Positions 8,917-18,311 of a stretch of 64,000 nt of DNA are shown here, piece after piece. The stretch is from NCBI GenBank assembly GCA_016699855.1, contig CP064988.1, positions 2,632,501-2,696,500 on the forward strand, given 5' to 3'. Under the pieces are notes generated by a model. That model saw only the letters and a list, made by a program, of their open reading frames with translations. It was not told the origin of the DNA and made no database searches. Position 1 is the first letter of the stretch; the number at the start of each line of letters is the position of its first letter. The DNA comes from Rhodospirillales bacterium (GTDB taxonomy: Bacteria; Pseudomonadota; Alphaproteobacteria; Reyranellales; Reyranellaceae). The position numbers and the translations under genes were made by a program.

Positions 8917-9398
8917 CGACGCGTCGACTTCTCGCGGCGCTGGCGCTGGGCGGCGCGATGCTGGCCGCCGGCGCGTCGGCGCTCGATCCGTCGGAGATGC
9001 TGGCCGACCGCGCGCTCGAGGCGCGCGCGCGCGCGATCTCGGCGCAGGTCCGCTGCCTCGTCTGCCAGAACCAGTCGATCGACGATTCCAGCGCCGAGAT
9101 CGCGCGCGACATGCGCCAGGCGATCCGCGAGCGCCTGACCAAGGGCGACGCCGACGACCAGGTCCTGACCTATCTGCGGTCGCGCTACGGCGACTACGTG
9201 CTGTTGAAACCGCCGTTCGACGGCCGCACGTGGCTGATGTGGCTGGGCGGGCCGCTGGCGCTGGCGTTGGCCGGCGGCTTGCTGTGGCATCGCGGCCGCC
9301 GGGGAGTTGGCGCGACCCCCGCCGCGCCGGCCGCGCTCTCCGCCGAGGAGCGCCAGCGGGTCGAGGCGCTGCTCAAGGACGGCGGCGGCGCGCCATGA
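8913..9398 (+). CDS. ccmH: Cytochrome c maturation protein CcmH (CycL)
   Basis: The GTG at 8913 overlaps the ccmG stop (GTGA) and gives 161 residues. After a signal peptide (ending near ASA, residue 23) comes the CcmH redox motif RCLVCQNQSI with C48 and C51, and a C-terminal membrane helix near residues 100-120 (WLMWLGGPLALALAGG). It is a periplasmic thiol-reducing component of the heme lyase. Its TGA overlaps the ccmI ATG. Confidence 0.95.
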   Translation: MTTRRLLAALALGGAMLAAGASALDPSEMLADRALEARARAISAQVRCLVCQNQSIDDSSAEIARDMRQAIRERLTKGDADDQVLTYLRSRYGDYVLLKPPFDGRTWLMWLGGPLALALAGGLLWHRGRRGVGATPAAPAALSAEERQRVEALLKDGGGAP

Positions 9399-10790
9399 TG
9401 CTGCCCTTCGCGCTGGCGTTGATGACGGCCGCCGCGATCGCGGCGCTGCTGATGCCGCTGCTGCGCCGCCGGTTCGACGCGTCGCGCCGCGTCGACCACG
9501 ACGTGGCGATCTACCGCGACCAGCTCGCCGAGGTCGAACGTGACCGCGCCAGCGGGACTCTCGACGAGGCGCGGGCCGACGCCGCCAAGGCCGAGATCGA
9601 ACGCCGTCTGCTGGCCGCGGCCGACGCCGACGCGCGCGAGGCGCCGATCGAGGTGGCGCCGCGCCGCTTCCTGCCGACGGCGGTCGCGATCCTCGTGCCT
9701 CTCGTCGCGCTGGGCGTCTATTTCCAGATCGGCCACCCCGAACTGCCCGGCCAGCCCTTCGCCGAGCGCAGGATCCCCGCCACCCCGGCCGGACCCGGCG
9801 CCGAGCCGGCGATCATGAAGACCGTGCGCGATCTGCGCGAACGGGTGACACGCGACCCCAAGGACGCCGACGCATGGCTGGCGCTGGGCCGCCTGCAATT
9901 GCAGGTCGGGCGTTCGGCCGACGCCGCCGAATCGTTCCGCCAGGGCCGCGCCGCGGCGCCGGCCCGCGCGGACATCGTGTCGGCGCTGGGCGAGGCGCTG
10001 GTGTTCGAGGCCGACGGGGTGGTGACGCCGGCGGCCAAGGAAACGTTCACCGCCGCGCTCGGGATCGATCCAAAGACGGCCGGCGCCCGCTACTATCTCG
10101 GCCTCGGCGAGGCGCAGGCCGGCGATTCGCGGGCGGCGCTCACGCGCTGGCTGGCGCTGGAGGCCGAGTCGCCCGACGACGCGCCGTGGCTGGCGACGCT
10201 GCTGCGCGAGATCGACCGGGTCGCGAAGCAATCCGGCATCGATCCGAAATCGATCCGGCCGGACCGCAAGACGCGGACCCCGCGCGATCCCGGCATGCCG
10301 CAGCCCGGCGAGGACGACGTCAAGCGGATGGAGAAGCTCTCGCCGCAGGAGCGCGACGCGACGATCCGCGGCATGGTCGACGGCCTCGCCGAACGTTTGA
10401 AAAGCACGCCCGACGACGTCGAGGGCTGGCGCCGGCTGGCCCGCGCGCGGGCGGTGCTGGGCGAGCATGCGCAGGCCGCCGAGGCCTACGCCCGCGCCGA
10501 CAAGTTGAAGCCCGACGATCCCGCGACCTTGTCCGCGTGGGTCGAGTCGCGGTTGCGGCTCGACCAGTCCGGGCAAGCTGACGCCCGGAGACGATCGCGC
10601 TGCTGCGCCGCCTCGAAGCCGCCTCACCGGACAGCGGCCTGGCCTGTTCTTCCTCGCCCAGGTCGCGGAAGAGGCGGGCGACAAGCCCGGCGCCATCGCG
10701 CGCCTGCGCCGGCTTCAGGCTATGATGCCCGAAGGAACGCCGACGCGCGGCGCCATCGACAAGAGGCTGCGCGCGCTCGAAGGCAAATGA
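9395..10790 (+). pseudogene. ccmI: Cytochrome c maturation protein CcmI (CycH), frameshifted near the 3' end
   Basis: The ATG at 9395 overlaps the ccmH stop. The product has two membrane helices (residues 2-20 and about 90-108) and a periplasmic TPR region that presents apocytochrome c to the lyase. The frame is good for about 390 residues and is then lost: a G too many in GGG at 10571-10573, a G too many in CCCGG at 10584-10588, and a C too few at about 10643. Correcting all three restores a TPR-like tail (LLRRLEAASPDSG ... FFLAQVAEEAGDKP ... KRLRALEGK) that stops in TGA at 10788-10790, 14 bases before the next gene. Uncorrected, translation runs on into the downstream dehydrogenase frame. 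Error in the sequence is more likely than true decay, because codons on both sides look under selection. Confidence 0.85.
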
Positions 10791-10804
10791 ACGGGGCGGG
10801 ACGC

Positions 10805-13800
10805 ATGTCCGACACGACCACCCTCGACGCGCCGTCGACGACGCCGGCCAAGGCGCCGGTCCGGACCTTGGAGCGCAGCCTGCGCCGCGCGGTGAAGGGC
10901 GAGGTGATGTTCGACGCCGCCTCGCGCGGCCGCTACGCCACCGACGCCTCGATCTACCAGATCGATCCGATCGGCGTGGTCGTGCCGCGCGACGAGGACG
11001 ATCTACGCGCCGTGGTCGACGTGGCGCGCGATCTGCGGATCCCGCTGCTGCCGCGCGGCGCCGGCACCTCGCAGTGCGGGCAGACCGTCGGCGAGGCGCT
11101 GGTGGTCGATTGCACGAAGCATCTGCGCGAGGTGACGGCGTTCGACAAGGAGCGCGCCACGGTCACGGTGCAGCCCGGCCTCGTGCTCGACCACCTCAAC
11201 GCGTTCCTAAAGCCGCACGGCCTCTGGTATCCGGTCGACGTCTCGACCTCGGCGCAGTGCACGCTGGGCGGCATGGCGGGCAACAACTCCTGCGGCAGCC
11301 GCTCGATCCGCTACGGCAACATGGTGCACAACGTCGCCGCCATCGACGCGATCCTGGCCGACGGCTCGGAGGCGCGTTTCGGTCCGCTGGGCGATGTCGA
11401 GGCCGATCCCGTGGTCCAGCGCATCGCCGACGCCGCCCGCGCGCTGGCGACGCGCGAGCGCGACGAGATCGAACGGATGTTCCCGAAGGTGCTGCGCCGG
11501 GTCGCCGGCTACAACCTCGACATCTTCCATCCGCAGAGCGAGCGGCCCTACACGACCGACAACTCCGTCAATCTCGCGCATCTGCTGGTCGGCAGCGAGG
11601 GCACCCTGGCGGTCACCCGGCGGCTGACGCTGAACCTGAGCCCGCTGCCCCGGCACAAGACGCTGGGCGTGGTGAACTTCCCGAGCTTCCGCAAAGCGAT
11701 GGAGGCGGCGCAGCACATCGTCACGCTGCGGCCGGTCGCGGTCGAACTGGTCGACCGCACGATGATCGAGCTGGCGCGCGCCAATCCCGCCTTCCGGCCG
11801 GTGATCGAGGACGCGCTGGTCGGATCGCCCGACGCGATCCTGCTGGTCGAGTTCGCGGGCGAGGAGCGCGAGCCGCAGCTGCGCGATCTCAAGCGGCTGG
11901 TCGAACTGATGGCCGACCTCGGCCTGCCCGGCGGCGTGGTGGAGATGACCGACGCCGCGCGCCAGAGCGCGCTGTGGGAGGTGCGCAAGGCCGGTCTCAA
12001 CATCATGATGTCGATGAAGGGCGACGGAAAGCCGGTCTCCTTCATCGAGGATTGCGCCGTCCCGCTGGAGCACCTCGCCGACTACACCTCGCGCCTGACC
12101 GACGTCTTCACGAAGCACGGCACGCGCGGCACGTGGTACGCGCACGCCTCGGTCGGCACCTTGCACGTGCGCCCGATCCTCGACATGCGGCGCGACGGCG
12201 CCGCCAAGATGCGCGCCATCGCCGAGGAGGCCTCGGCGATGGTGCGCGAGTACAAGGGCGCGTATTCCGGCGAGCACGGCGACGGGCTGGTGCGCAGCGA
12301 ATGGGTGGGCTGGCAGTTCGGTCCGCGGCTGACGGCGGCGTTCGGCGGGATCAAGGATCTGTTCGATCCGCACGGCATCCTCAACCCCGGCAAGATCGTG
12401 CGGCCGTCCAGGATGGACGACCGCGCGCTGTTCCGCTTCAAGCCCGACTACAAGCCGGCGGAGATCCGCACCGCGTTGGACTGGTCGGCGTGGGACGTCC
12501 AGAACGATCCGCGCACCGAGGAATTGACCGCGCCCGGCAGCGGCGGCGATCCGGCCGGCGGCTTCGCCAAGGCCGTCGACATGTGCAACAATAACGGCAC
12601 CTGCCGGAAGTTCGACGCCGGCACGATGTGCCCGAGCTTCCGCGTCACCCGGGACGAGAAGCACCTCACGCGGGGACGCGCCAACACGCTGCGGCTGGCG
12701 CTGTCGGGACAGCTCGGACCGGAGGCGCTCACCTCCGAGGCGATGCGCGAGACGATGGATTTGTGCGTCTCGTGCAAGGGCTGCAAGCGCGACTGCCCGA
12801 CCGGCGTCGACATGGCGCGGATGAAGGTCGAGTTCCAGCACCACTACAAGGCACGCCACGGCCATACGCTGCGCGACCGGCTGGTGGCGCATCTGCCGCG
12901 CTACGCCCATTGGGGCGCGCGCCTGCCGTGGCTGTTCAATCTGCGCGACACGCTGCCTGGCGCGGCGGCCCTGTCTGAGAGGATCGCGGGCTTCTCGGCC
13001 AAGCGGTCGTTGCCGCGGTGGCGCGGCGACACGTTCCTCGGCGGCCTGAGTTTCGCGCGCGGCGCCGACGGCAAGGTGGCGCCGCAATGCGAGGGCGACG
13101 CCGGTGAGGTGGTGCTGTTCGCCGACACGTTCAACAACGCTTTCGAGGCCGAGACCGCCGATGACGCGCTCGCGGTGCTGAAGGCCGCTGGCTACACCGT
13201 GCATATCGCGCTGCCGGTCGAAGGCGACCGCCGGCCGTTGTGCTGCGGCCGCACCTATCTCGCGACCGGCATGGTCGACCAGGCCAAGGCCGAGGCGCGG
13301 CGCATGATCGACGCGGTGCTGCCGTTCGTCGAGCGCGGCGTGAAGGTGGTGGGGCTGGAGCCGTCCTGCCTGCTGTCGCTGCGCGACGAACACACCGCGA
13401 TGGGCTTCGGCGACGCCGCGGAGCGCATCGCCGGGTCCAGCTTCCTGTTCGAGGAGTTCCTGGCGCGCGAGCGCAAGGCCGGCCGCGCCGCGCTGGCGCT
13501 CAAGCCGATCGCGCCGAAGACCGCGCTGCTGCACGGCCACTGCCACCAGAAGGCGTTCGGCGCGATGCCGGCGACGCAGGAGGTGCTGGGCTGGATCCCG
13601 GAGCTGACGGTCAAGACGATCGAGTCGAGCTGCTGCGGCATGGCCGGCAGCTTCGGTTACGAGGCGGCGCACCACGAGACGTCGATGGCGATGGCCGAGC
13701 TCTCGCTGCTGCCGGCCGTGCGCGCGGCCGGGGCCGACGCGTTGATCGTCGCCGACGGCACGTCGTGCCGCCACCAGATCCAAGACGGCGCCGGCCGGGA

Positions 13801-13843
13801 CGCCGTCCACGTGGCGCGCGTGCTGGCGATGGCGCTGGCGTAG
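10805..13843 (+). CDS. FAD-linked oxidase / Fe-S protein, D-2-hydroxyglutarate dehydrogenase (YdiJ) type
   Basis: This 1,012-residue fusion matches the length and order of YdiJ-type dehydrogenases. An FAD-binding PCMH domain comes first (LLPRGAGTSQCGQ; GMAGNNSCGSRSIRYG), then the FAD-linked oxidase C-terminal domain, a 4Fe-4S ferredoxin-like region (CNNNGTCRK; CVSCKGCKRDCPTGVD), and paired CCG domains (CCGRTYLATGM; CCGMAGSFGYEA). It oxidises a D-2-hydroxyacid, probably D-2-hydroxyglutarate, passing electrons through Fe-S clusters. The ATG at 10805 is chosen because the frame upstream is only the shifted ccmI tail. D-lactate is an alternative substrate. Confidence 0.88.
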   Translation: MSDTTTLDAPSTTPAKAPVRTLERSLRRAVKGEVMFDAASRGRYATDASIYQIDPIGVVVPRDEDDLRAVVDVARDLRIPLLPRGAGTSQCGQTVGEALVVDCTKHLREVTAFDKERATVTVQPGLVLDHLNAFLKPHGLWYPVDVSTSAQCTLGGMAGNNSCGSRSIRYGNMVHNVAAIDAILADGSEARFGPLGDVEADPVVQRIADAARALATRERDEIERMFPKVLRRVAGYNLDIFHPQSERPYTTDNSVNLAHLLVGSEGTLAVTRRLTLNLSPLPRHKTLGVVNFPSFRKAMEAAQHIVTLRPVAVELVDRTMIELARANPAFRPVIEDALVGSPDAILLVEFAGEEREPQLRDLKRLVELMADLGLPGGVVEMTDAARQSALWEVRKAGLNIMMSMKGDGKPVSFIEDCAVPLEHLADYTSRLTDVFTKHGTRGTWYAHASVGTLHVRPILDMRRDGAAKMRAIAEEASAMVREYKGAYSGEHGDGLVRSEWVGWQFGPRLTAAFGGIKDLFDPHGILNPGKIVRPSRMDDRALFRFKPDYKPAEIRTALDWSAWDVQNDPRTEELTAPGSGGDPAGGFAKAVDMCNNNGTCRKFDAGTMCPSFRVTRDEKHLTRGRANTLRLALSGQLGPEALTSEAMRETMDLCVSCKGCKRDCPTGVDMARMKVEFQHHYKARHGHTLRDRLVAHLPRYAHWGARLPWLFNLRDTLPGAAALSERIAGFSAKRSLPRWRGDTFLGGLSFARGADGKVAPQCEGDAGEVVLFADTFNNAFEAETADDALAVLKAAGYTVHIALPVEGDRRPLCCGRTYLATGMVDQAKAEARRMIDAVLPFVERGVKVVGLEPSCLLSLRDEHTAMGFGDAAERIAGSSFLFEEFLARERKAGRAALALKPIAPKTALLHGHCHQKAFGAMPATQEVLGWIPELTVKTIESSCCGMAGSFGYEAAHHETSMAMAELSLLPAVRAAGADALIVADGTSCRHQIQDGAGRDAVHVARVLAMALA

Positions 13844-13864
13844 GCGCGGCGCGCACGACGCGCT

Positions 13865-15184
13865 TCACTTCTGGCGGTGCAGCCGCACCTGCCAGCGGTC
13901 CATGCCGTTCGGGCCCTGCGCCTCGCCGCGGCAGACCGCGACGTCGTCGGCGCCGCGCGTGCAGTCCAGCCGGTCCTGCGACCAGGCGGCGCCGTCCGAG
14001 CAGGTCGTGTCGCCGTCCTTGATGCGCAAGGTGCCGCCCTCGAACCGGGCGGTCGCCGGCGTGCGGCAGGTGCGCGCGCCGCGGCGGAAGGTCAGCGTGC
14101 CGCGGCCCTTGTCGTCGAAGCAGTAGGTCGAGACACCGGACTCCGTCTGCTCCGGCCGGTGCTTGAACGGATCGGTGCGCCAGCAGCCCTTGAGGAACGA
14201 ATAGTCGTCGGTCGGCTTGGTCGGCATGCGCATGCGGTCGTCCGGCGGCTTCGGCGGCGCCGGCTGTTTCGCGGCCACCTGCGGTTCCGGCGGTTTCGGC
14301 GGCTTCGGGGGTTCCGGCGGTTTGCATAGGGCCAGGCGCGTGGCGGCGTCCTCGCGCAACGACGCGAGCGTCGCGCGCAGGCGCGGCTCCTGCGCCTGCG
14401 CCGCCGCGATGGCGGCCTCGAGCGCGGCGCTCGGATCGGGCGCTGCCGGTAGCGGTGGCGGCGGTGGCGCCGGCAGGGCCGCGATCTCCAATCCCGGCGG
14501 CACCGGCAGAACGTGCCGCAGCGCCCACGAGGCGCCGAGCAGCAGGGCGATGGTCAGCAATCCCAGCGGCAACCATAGCGCCCAAGCGAACGGCGCGGCG
14601 CGCGCCGCCGCCGCCGGACCCGCGAACGCTGGAGCCGCAGGAGCGGCCGCGAACGACCCCGGCAGTCCGGCGGGCGACGTCGGCTCCGCCGGCGGTCCAC
14701 CGATCCGCGTCGCCGGCAGGAAGGCGCCGGGCAGCACGGCGCCGGCGCCGCCGGCCTCGTAACCCCAACACGCCACGACCGGCTGGTCGCCGACGCGGAA
14801 CAGATATTCGTCGGCCGGCGGCGTGGCCGCCAGACGCAGCGACGCGCCGGCGAGGCGGCCATCGTCTGTCGGGCCGTCCTCGAGCTCACCACCGACACGC
14901 GCGATGTCGGCCAGCAGCGCGTCGACATCGCGGCGCAGCGCGGCGGCCTCGTCCGGCGGCAGATCGGCCATCCGCCGCACGGGACCGACGGCGTCGCTGT
15001 ACCAGTCGATGCGGCCGGCGCCGGCGTGCGGCTGAGGTTCGGTCAGGAGGGTGGCGTGGCGCCCGCCCAGACGCCGGCGCACCACCGCGCGGATCTGCGC
15101 CTGCGACTGGTGCAGCGGCGCGCCGCGCACGCCCAGCGGCCGCGCGCCGGCGGAGGTCGTGCAGACGAGGGTGGGGCCGGTCAT
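13865..15184 (-). CDS. SrfA-like membrane protein with C-terminal Cys-rich lipocalin-like domain
   Basis: This is a 439-residue protein. Residues 1-150 resemble the N-terminus of SrfA-family proteins (GRIDWYSDAVGPV; YLFRVGDQPVVACWGYE). An Ala/Pro-rich stretch and one membrane helix (about 199-222) follow, then a long Pro-rich linker (around 290-330), and from about 345 a compact domain opening FLKGCWRTDPF with six cysteines, probably periplasmic and disulfide-bonded. In Enterobacteria srfA sits with srfB and srfC; neither is present here, so this is an orphan. Function is unknown. The family call rests on remembered motif likeness only. Confidence 0.55.
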   Translation of the reverse strand: MTGPTLVCTTSAGARPLGVRGAPLHQSQAQIRAVVRRRLGGRHATLLTEPQPHAGAGRIDWYSDAVGPVRRMADLPPDEAAALRRDVDALLADIARVGGELEDGPTDDGRLAGASLRLAATPPADEYLFRVGDQPVVACWGYEAGGAGAVLPGAFLPATRIGGPPAEPTSPAGLPGSFAAAPAAPAFAGPAAAARAAPFAWALWLPLGLLTIALLLGASWALRHVLPVPPGLEIAALPAPPPPPLPAAPDPSAALEAAIAAAQAQEPRLRATLASLREDAATRLALCKPPEPPKPPKPPEPQVAAKQPAPPKPPDDRMRMPTKPTDDYSFLKGCWRTDPFKHRPEQTESGVSTYCFDDKGRGTLTFRRGARTCRTPATARFEGGTLRIKDGDTTCSDGAAWSQDRLDCTRGADDVAVCRGEAQGPNGMDRWQVRLHRQK

Positions 15185-15290
15185 GTCGCCGCGGTTGGAT
15201 CGCCGGCGCAGCGAACCACCGGCGCGCGACCGGTGTCAACCGAACGCCGGCCCGGCCGCGACCGCGGGCGATGAAAGCCGGCGGCCGGCG

Positions 15291-16736
15291 CTACTGGTTC
15301 ATCGACGAGAAGAAGTCCTGGTTGTTCTTGCTGGTGCGCAGCTTGTCGAGCAGGAACTCGATGGCGTCGACCGGGCCCATCGGGCTGAGGATGCGGCGCA
15401 GCACCCACATCTTCGACAGCGTCGCGCGGTCGACCAGCAGCTCCTCCTTGCGGGTGCCGGAGCGCGTGATGTCGATCGCCGGGAAGGTGCGTTTGTCGGC
15501 CACCTTGCGGTCGAGGATGATCTCGGAGTTGCCGGTGCCCTTGAACTCCTCGAAGATCACCTCGTCCATGCGGCTGCCGGTGTCGATCAGCGCCGTGGCG
15601 ACGATGGTCAGCGAACCGCCCTCCTCGATGTTGCGGGCCGCGCCGAAGAAGCGCTTCGGCCGCTGCAGGGCGTTGGCGTCGACGCCGCCCGACAGCACCT
15701 TGCCGCTGGTCGGCACGATGGTGTTGTAGGCACGGGCGAGGCGCGTGATCGAGTCGAGCAGGATGACGACGTCCTTCTTGTGCTCGACCAGCCGTTTGGC
15801 CTTCTCGATCACCATCTCGGCGACCGCGACGTGGCGCGTGGCGGGCTCGTCGAAGGTCGAGGACACGACCTCGCCCTTGACCGAGCGGGCCATGTCGGTG
15901 ACCTCCTCCGGCCGCTCGTCGATCAGCAGCACGATCAGCACGCATTCCGGATTGTTGTCGGTGATCGCGTGGGCGATGTTCTGCAGCAGCACCGTCTTGC
16001 CGGTGCGCGGCGGCGCCACGATCAGGGCGCGCTGGCCCTTGCCGATCGGCGCGATCAGGTCGATCACGCGGGTGCTGATGTCCTGCTGCTGCATGGTCGG
16101 CGCGGCGGCGGCCTTCTTGGCGGCGGCGGCGGCGGTCAGGGTGCCGGCGCGGCGCGTGGCGGCGGCGGACGCGGTGAGCGACGTGCCCGAGCCGGCGGTC
16201 GGCGCGCTGCTGACGCGGCCGGCGGTCGAGACCTTGGCGGCGCCGGCCTCCTCGAGGACCTTGTCGGCCGGGGTGTAGCCGATCGTCTCCTTCTCGAGGT
16301 TCAGCTTCTCGTCGGGATAGAGCGGCGTCAGGTTGTCGAAATTGACGCGGTGGCGGACCTTCTCGGGATCCTCGCCGTTGACGCCGTTGATCTTGCTGAG
16401 CGCGAAGTAGCGCTCGCCGTCCTTCGGGGCGCGGATCTCGCCGTCGACGGTGTCGCCGGTGCGCAGGCCGAGGCGCCGGATCTGGGCCGGGCCGAGGTAG
16501 ATGTCGTCGGGACCCGGCAGGTAGTTGGACTCGATCGAGCGCAGGAAGCCGAACCCGTCGGGCAGCACCTCCAGGGTGCCGAGGCCGAAGATCGCCTGGT
16601 CGGCGTCGGCCATCCGCTTGAGGATGGCGTACATCAGCTCCTGCTTGCGCAGGTTCGGCGCGTTCTCGATCTGGAACTCCTCGCCCATGGCGAGCAGTTC
16701 GGCCGGAGTCTTTTTCTTCAGTTCGCTGAGATGCAT
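15291..16736 (-). CDS. rho: Transcription termination factor Rho with interdomain insertion
   Basis: This 481-residue Rho has the N-terminal RNA-binding OB domain (GFGFLRS near 61-67), Walker A PPRTGKTV (242-249), Walker B region VVILLDSITRLARAYN and the Q/R-loop regions of the ATPase. The family is usually near 420 residues. The excess is an Ala/Ser/Thr-rich, low-complexity insertion at about residues 153-218 between the RNA-binding and ATPase domains. Rho is a hexameric RNA helicase that ends transcripts. The gene is downstream of its own promoter and a leader of about 205 nt, consistent with autoregulation. Confidence 0.96.
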   Translation of the reverse strand: MHLSELKKKTPAELLAMGEEFQIENAPNLRKQELMYAILKRMADADQAIFGLGTLEVLPDGFGFLRSIESNYLPGPDDIYLGPAQIRRLGLRTGDTVDGEIRAPKDGERYFALSKINGVNGEDPEKVRHRVNFDNLTPLYPDEKLNLEKETIGYTPADKVLEEAGAAKVSTAGRVSSAPTAGSGTSLTASAAATRRAGTLTAAAAAKKAAAAPTMQQQDISTRVIDLIAPIGKGQRALIVAPPRTGKTVLLQNIAHAITDNNPECVLIVLLIDERPEEVTDMARSVKGEVVSSTFDEPATRHVAVAEMVIEKAKRLVEHKKDVVILLDSITRLARAYNTIVPTSGKVLSGGVDANALQRPKRFFGAARNIEEGGSLTIVATALIDTGSRMDEVIFEEFKGTGNSEIILDRKVADKRTFPAIDITRSGTRKEELLVDRATLSKMWVLRRILSPMGPVDAIEFLLDKLRTSKNNQDFFSSMNQ

Positions 16737-16948
16737 GTGTGATTTCGCGGAATCGACGTCGGGCGGCCCGGAACGGGCAAATCGGCACGCGTTGCTGACC
16801 GGCGGGGCCGGTGGTCGCGACGAACGTCTGGTTTATCGCCGCGGCGCCGACCGTCTGGGAAACGGCCTGAAAGTCGATATGGCGCAACGGCTGGCGGAGG
16901 GACCCGGTGACGCGCCGCGCGCGGCGGCGGCTCCGGTATCGGCTGGCT

Positions 16949-16976
16949 AGATAGCGCCGGCCGGTGGAAAAGTCAA
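16949..16976 (-). promoter_or_regulatory. Putative sigma-70 promoter of rho
   Basis: On the minus strand TTGACT (16971-16976) and CTATCT (16949-16954) are separated by 16 bases, a good match to the alphaproteobacterial CTTGAC-N16/17-CTATAT type. Transcription would start near 16942, leaving an untranslated leader of about 205 nt before the rho ATG at 16736. Confidence 0.55.
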
Positions 16977-16992
16977 AGGCGCCGGCCGCGGA

Positions 16993-17373
16993 TCAGACCA
17001 CCGCCGTCGCCTCGATCTCGACCATCAGGCCCGAGACGGCGAGCTGGGAGACGCCGATCAGGGCCGAGGCGCAGCGCGATTTCTTGAACCAGCGCGCGAT
17101 CTCGGCGGCGATGGCGCCGCCGTCGCGCATATCGGTGCAGTAGATCGTCAGGCGGGTGACGTCGTCCATCCGGGCGCCGGCGCCTTTCAGCGCCTTGGCG
17201 ATCTTGCCCATCGTGATCCGGGTCTGCGCCGCGGCGTCCTTGCCGCGCGGTCTGCCCTTGGCGTCGAGCGAGGTGGTGCCGGCGACGAACACGAACGGCC
17301 CCGCGCGCACGGCGCGGACGTACCAGCCGGCGATCTCGGTGCCGTCGGGGAATTCGGTGCGGGTGGTGGCCAT
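16993..17373 (-). CDS. RidA family (YjgF/YER057c/UK114) protein
   Basis: This is a 126-residue protein of the RidA fold, with FVFVAGTTSLDAKG near the start and VTRLTIYCTDM in the middle. RidA-type enzymes hydrolyse reactive enamine/imine intermediates; members with changed active sites have other roles. The ATG at 17373 is chosen for its GGAGG site 11 bases upstream; the frame is open further up but without family likeness. It follows the dehydrogenase gene closely (14 bases) and is probably co-transcribed with it. Confidence 0.85.
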   Translation of the reverse strand: MATTRTEFPDGTEIAGWYVRAVRAGPFVFVAGTTSLDAKGRPRGKDAAAQTRITMGKIAKALKGAGARMDDVTRLTIYCTDMRDGGAIAAEIARWFKKSRCASALIGVSQLAVSGLMVEIEATAVV

Positions 17374-17387
17374 GTCGTGTCCTCCGT

Positions 17388-18287
17388 CTAGGCGCCGCCG
17401 AGGTGGCGGAAGATCGCGGTATGGTCGGCGGCGGGACCCTGCGTCTCGACGGCGGCGGTCCACATCTCGACCATCGCCTTCAAGGTCGGCGCGTCGACGC
17501 CGACCTGGCCGGCGAGATCGCCGGCGGTGCGCAGGTCCTTGGCCATCAGCGCCATCGCGAATCCGCCGGCGAAGTTGCGCGGGATCACGAACGGCTTGGC
17601 CTTGACCTGGGTGCTGTTGCTCATGCCGCTGGAGCTGTTGAACACGTCGGCCATGACGTTGGGATCGAGACCGAACTTCTCACCGACCATCAGCGCCTCG
17701 CACATCGTCACGAGGCTGCTGGCCGAGAGGTAGTTGTTGAGCGCCTTCAGCGCGTGGCCGGAGCCGACGGCACCGGTGTGGAACACGGTCTTGCCCATGG
17801 CCAGCAGCAGCGGCTTGGCGCGCTCGACGTCGCCCCCGTCGCCGCCGGCGATGATCGCCAGCGAGCCGTCGATGGCGCGCCGCACGCCGCCGGAGACCGG
17901 CGCGTCGATCATCGCCAGGCCGCGGGCCGCCAGCGCCTTGCCCAGCTCCGCCGTGCCCATCGGCGCGCTCGACGACATGTCGACCAGCAGCGCCCCGGCG
18001 CCCATGCCGTCGGCGATCGGATCGGGCCCGTCGAGCGCGGCGCGGCGCACGATCTTGCCGTCCGGCAGCATGGTGACGATGGCGTCGGCGCCTTGCGCCG
18101 CGGCCTTGGGCGAGGCGGTCGCCAGCGCGCCGGGATGGGCGCCGACGAATTCCGACATCGCCTGCTGCGACAGATCGTAGACGCGCAGCCTGAAGCCGGC
18201 GGCGGCGAGGCGCGACGCCATCGGCTTGCCCATCATGCCCAGCCCGATGAAGGCGATGGTGGCGGGCGGTTCGAGCGATCTGGTCAT
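17388..18287 (-). CDS. NAD(P)-dependent beta-hydroxyacid dehydrogenase (3-hydroxyisobutyrate dehydrogenase family)
   Basis: This 299-residue enzyme has the N-terminal NAD(P)-binding motif FIGLGMMGKPMA, the substrate motif DAPVSGGVRRA and the catalytic lysine region GHALKALNNYLSA. The family reduces or oxidises beta-hydroxyacids such as 3-hydroxyisobutyrate or tartronate semialdehyde; the exact substrate cannot be read. It is upstream of the RidA-like gene and downstream of the small secreted protein on the same strand. Confidence 0.88.
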   Translation of the reverse strand: MTRSLEPPATIAFIGLGMMGKPMASRLAAAGFRLRVYDLSQQAMSEFVGAHPGALATASPKAAAQGADAIVTMLPDGKIVRRAALDGPDPIADGMGAGALLVDMSSSAPMGTAELGKALAARGLAMIDAPVSGGVRRAIDGSLAIIAGGDGGDVERAKPLLLAMGKTVFHTGAVGSGHALKALNNYLSASSLVTMCEALMVGEKFGLDPNVMADVFNSSSGMSNSTQVKAKPFVIPRNFAGGFAMALMAKDLRTAGDLAGQVGVDAPTLKAMVEMWTAAVETQGPAADHTAIFRHLGGA

Positions 18288-18311
18288 AGGTCGGTATCCC
18301 TGTGCGGCGCG

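Noticed and set aside
9230..13843. A single 1,537-codon frame joining ccmH/ccmI to the FAD/Fe-S dehydrogenase
   Set aside because: Produced by indels in ccmI; the two proteins have separate starts, and the joint region is out of the CcmI frame.
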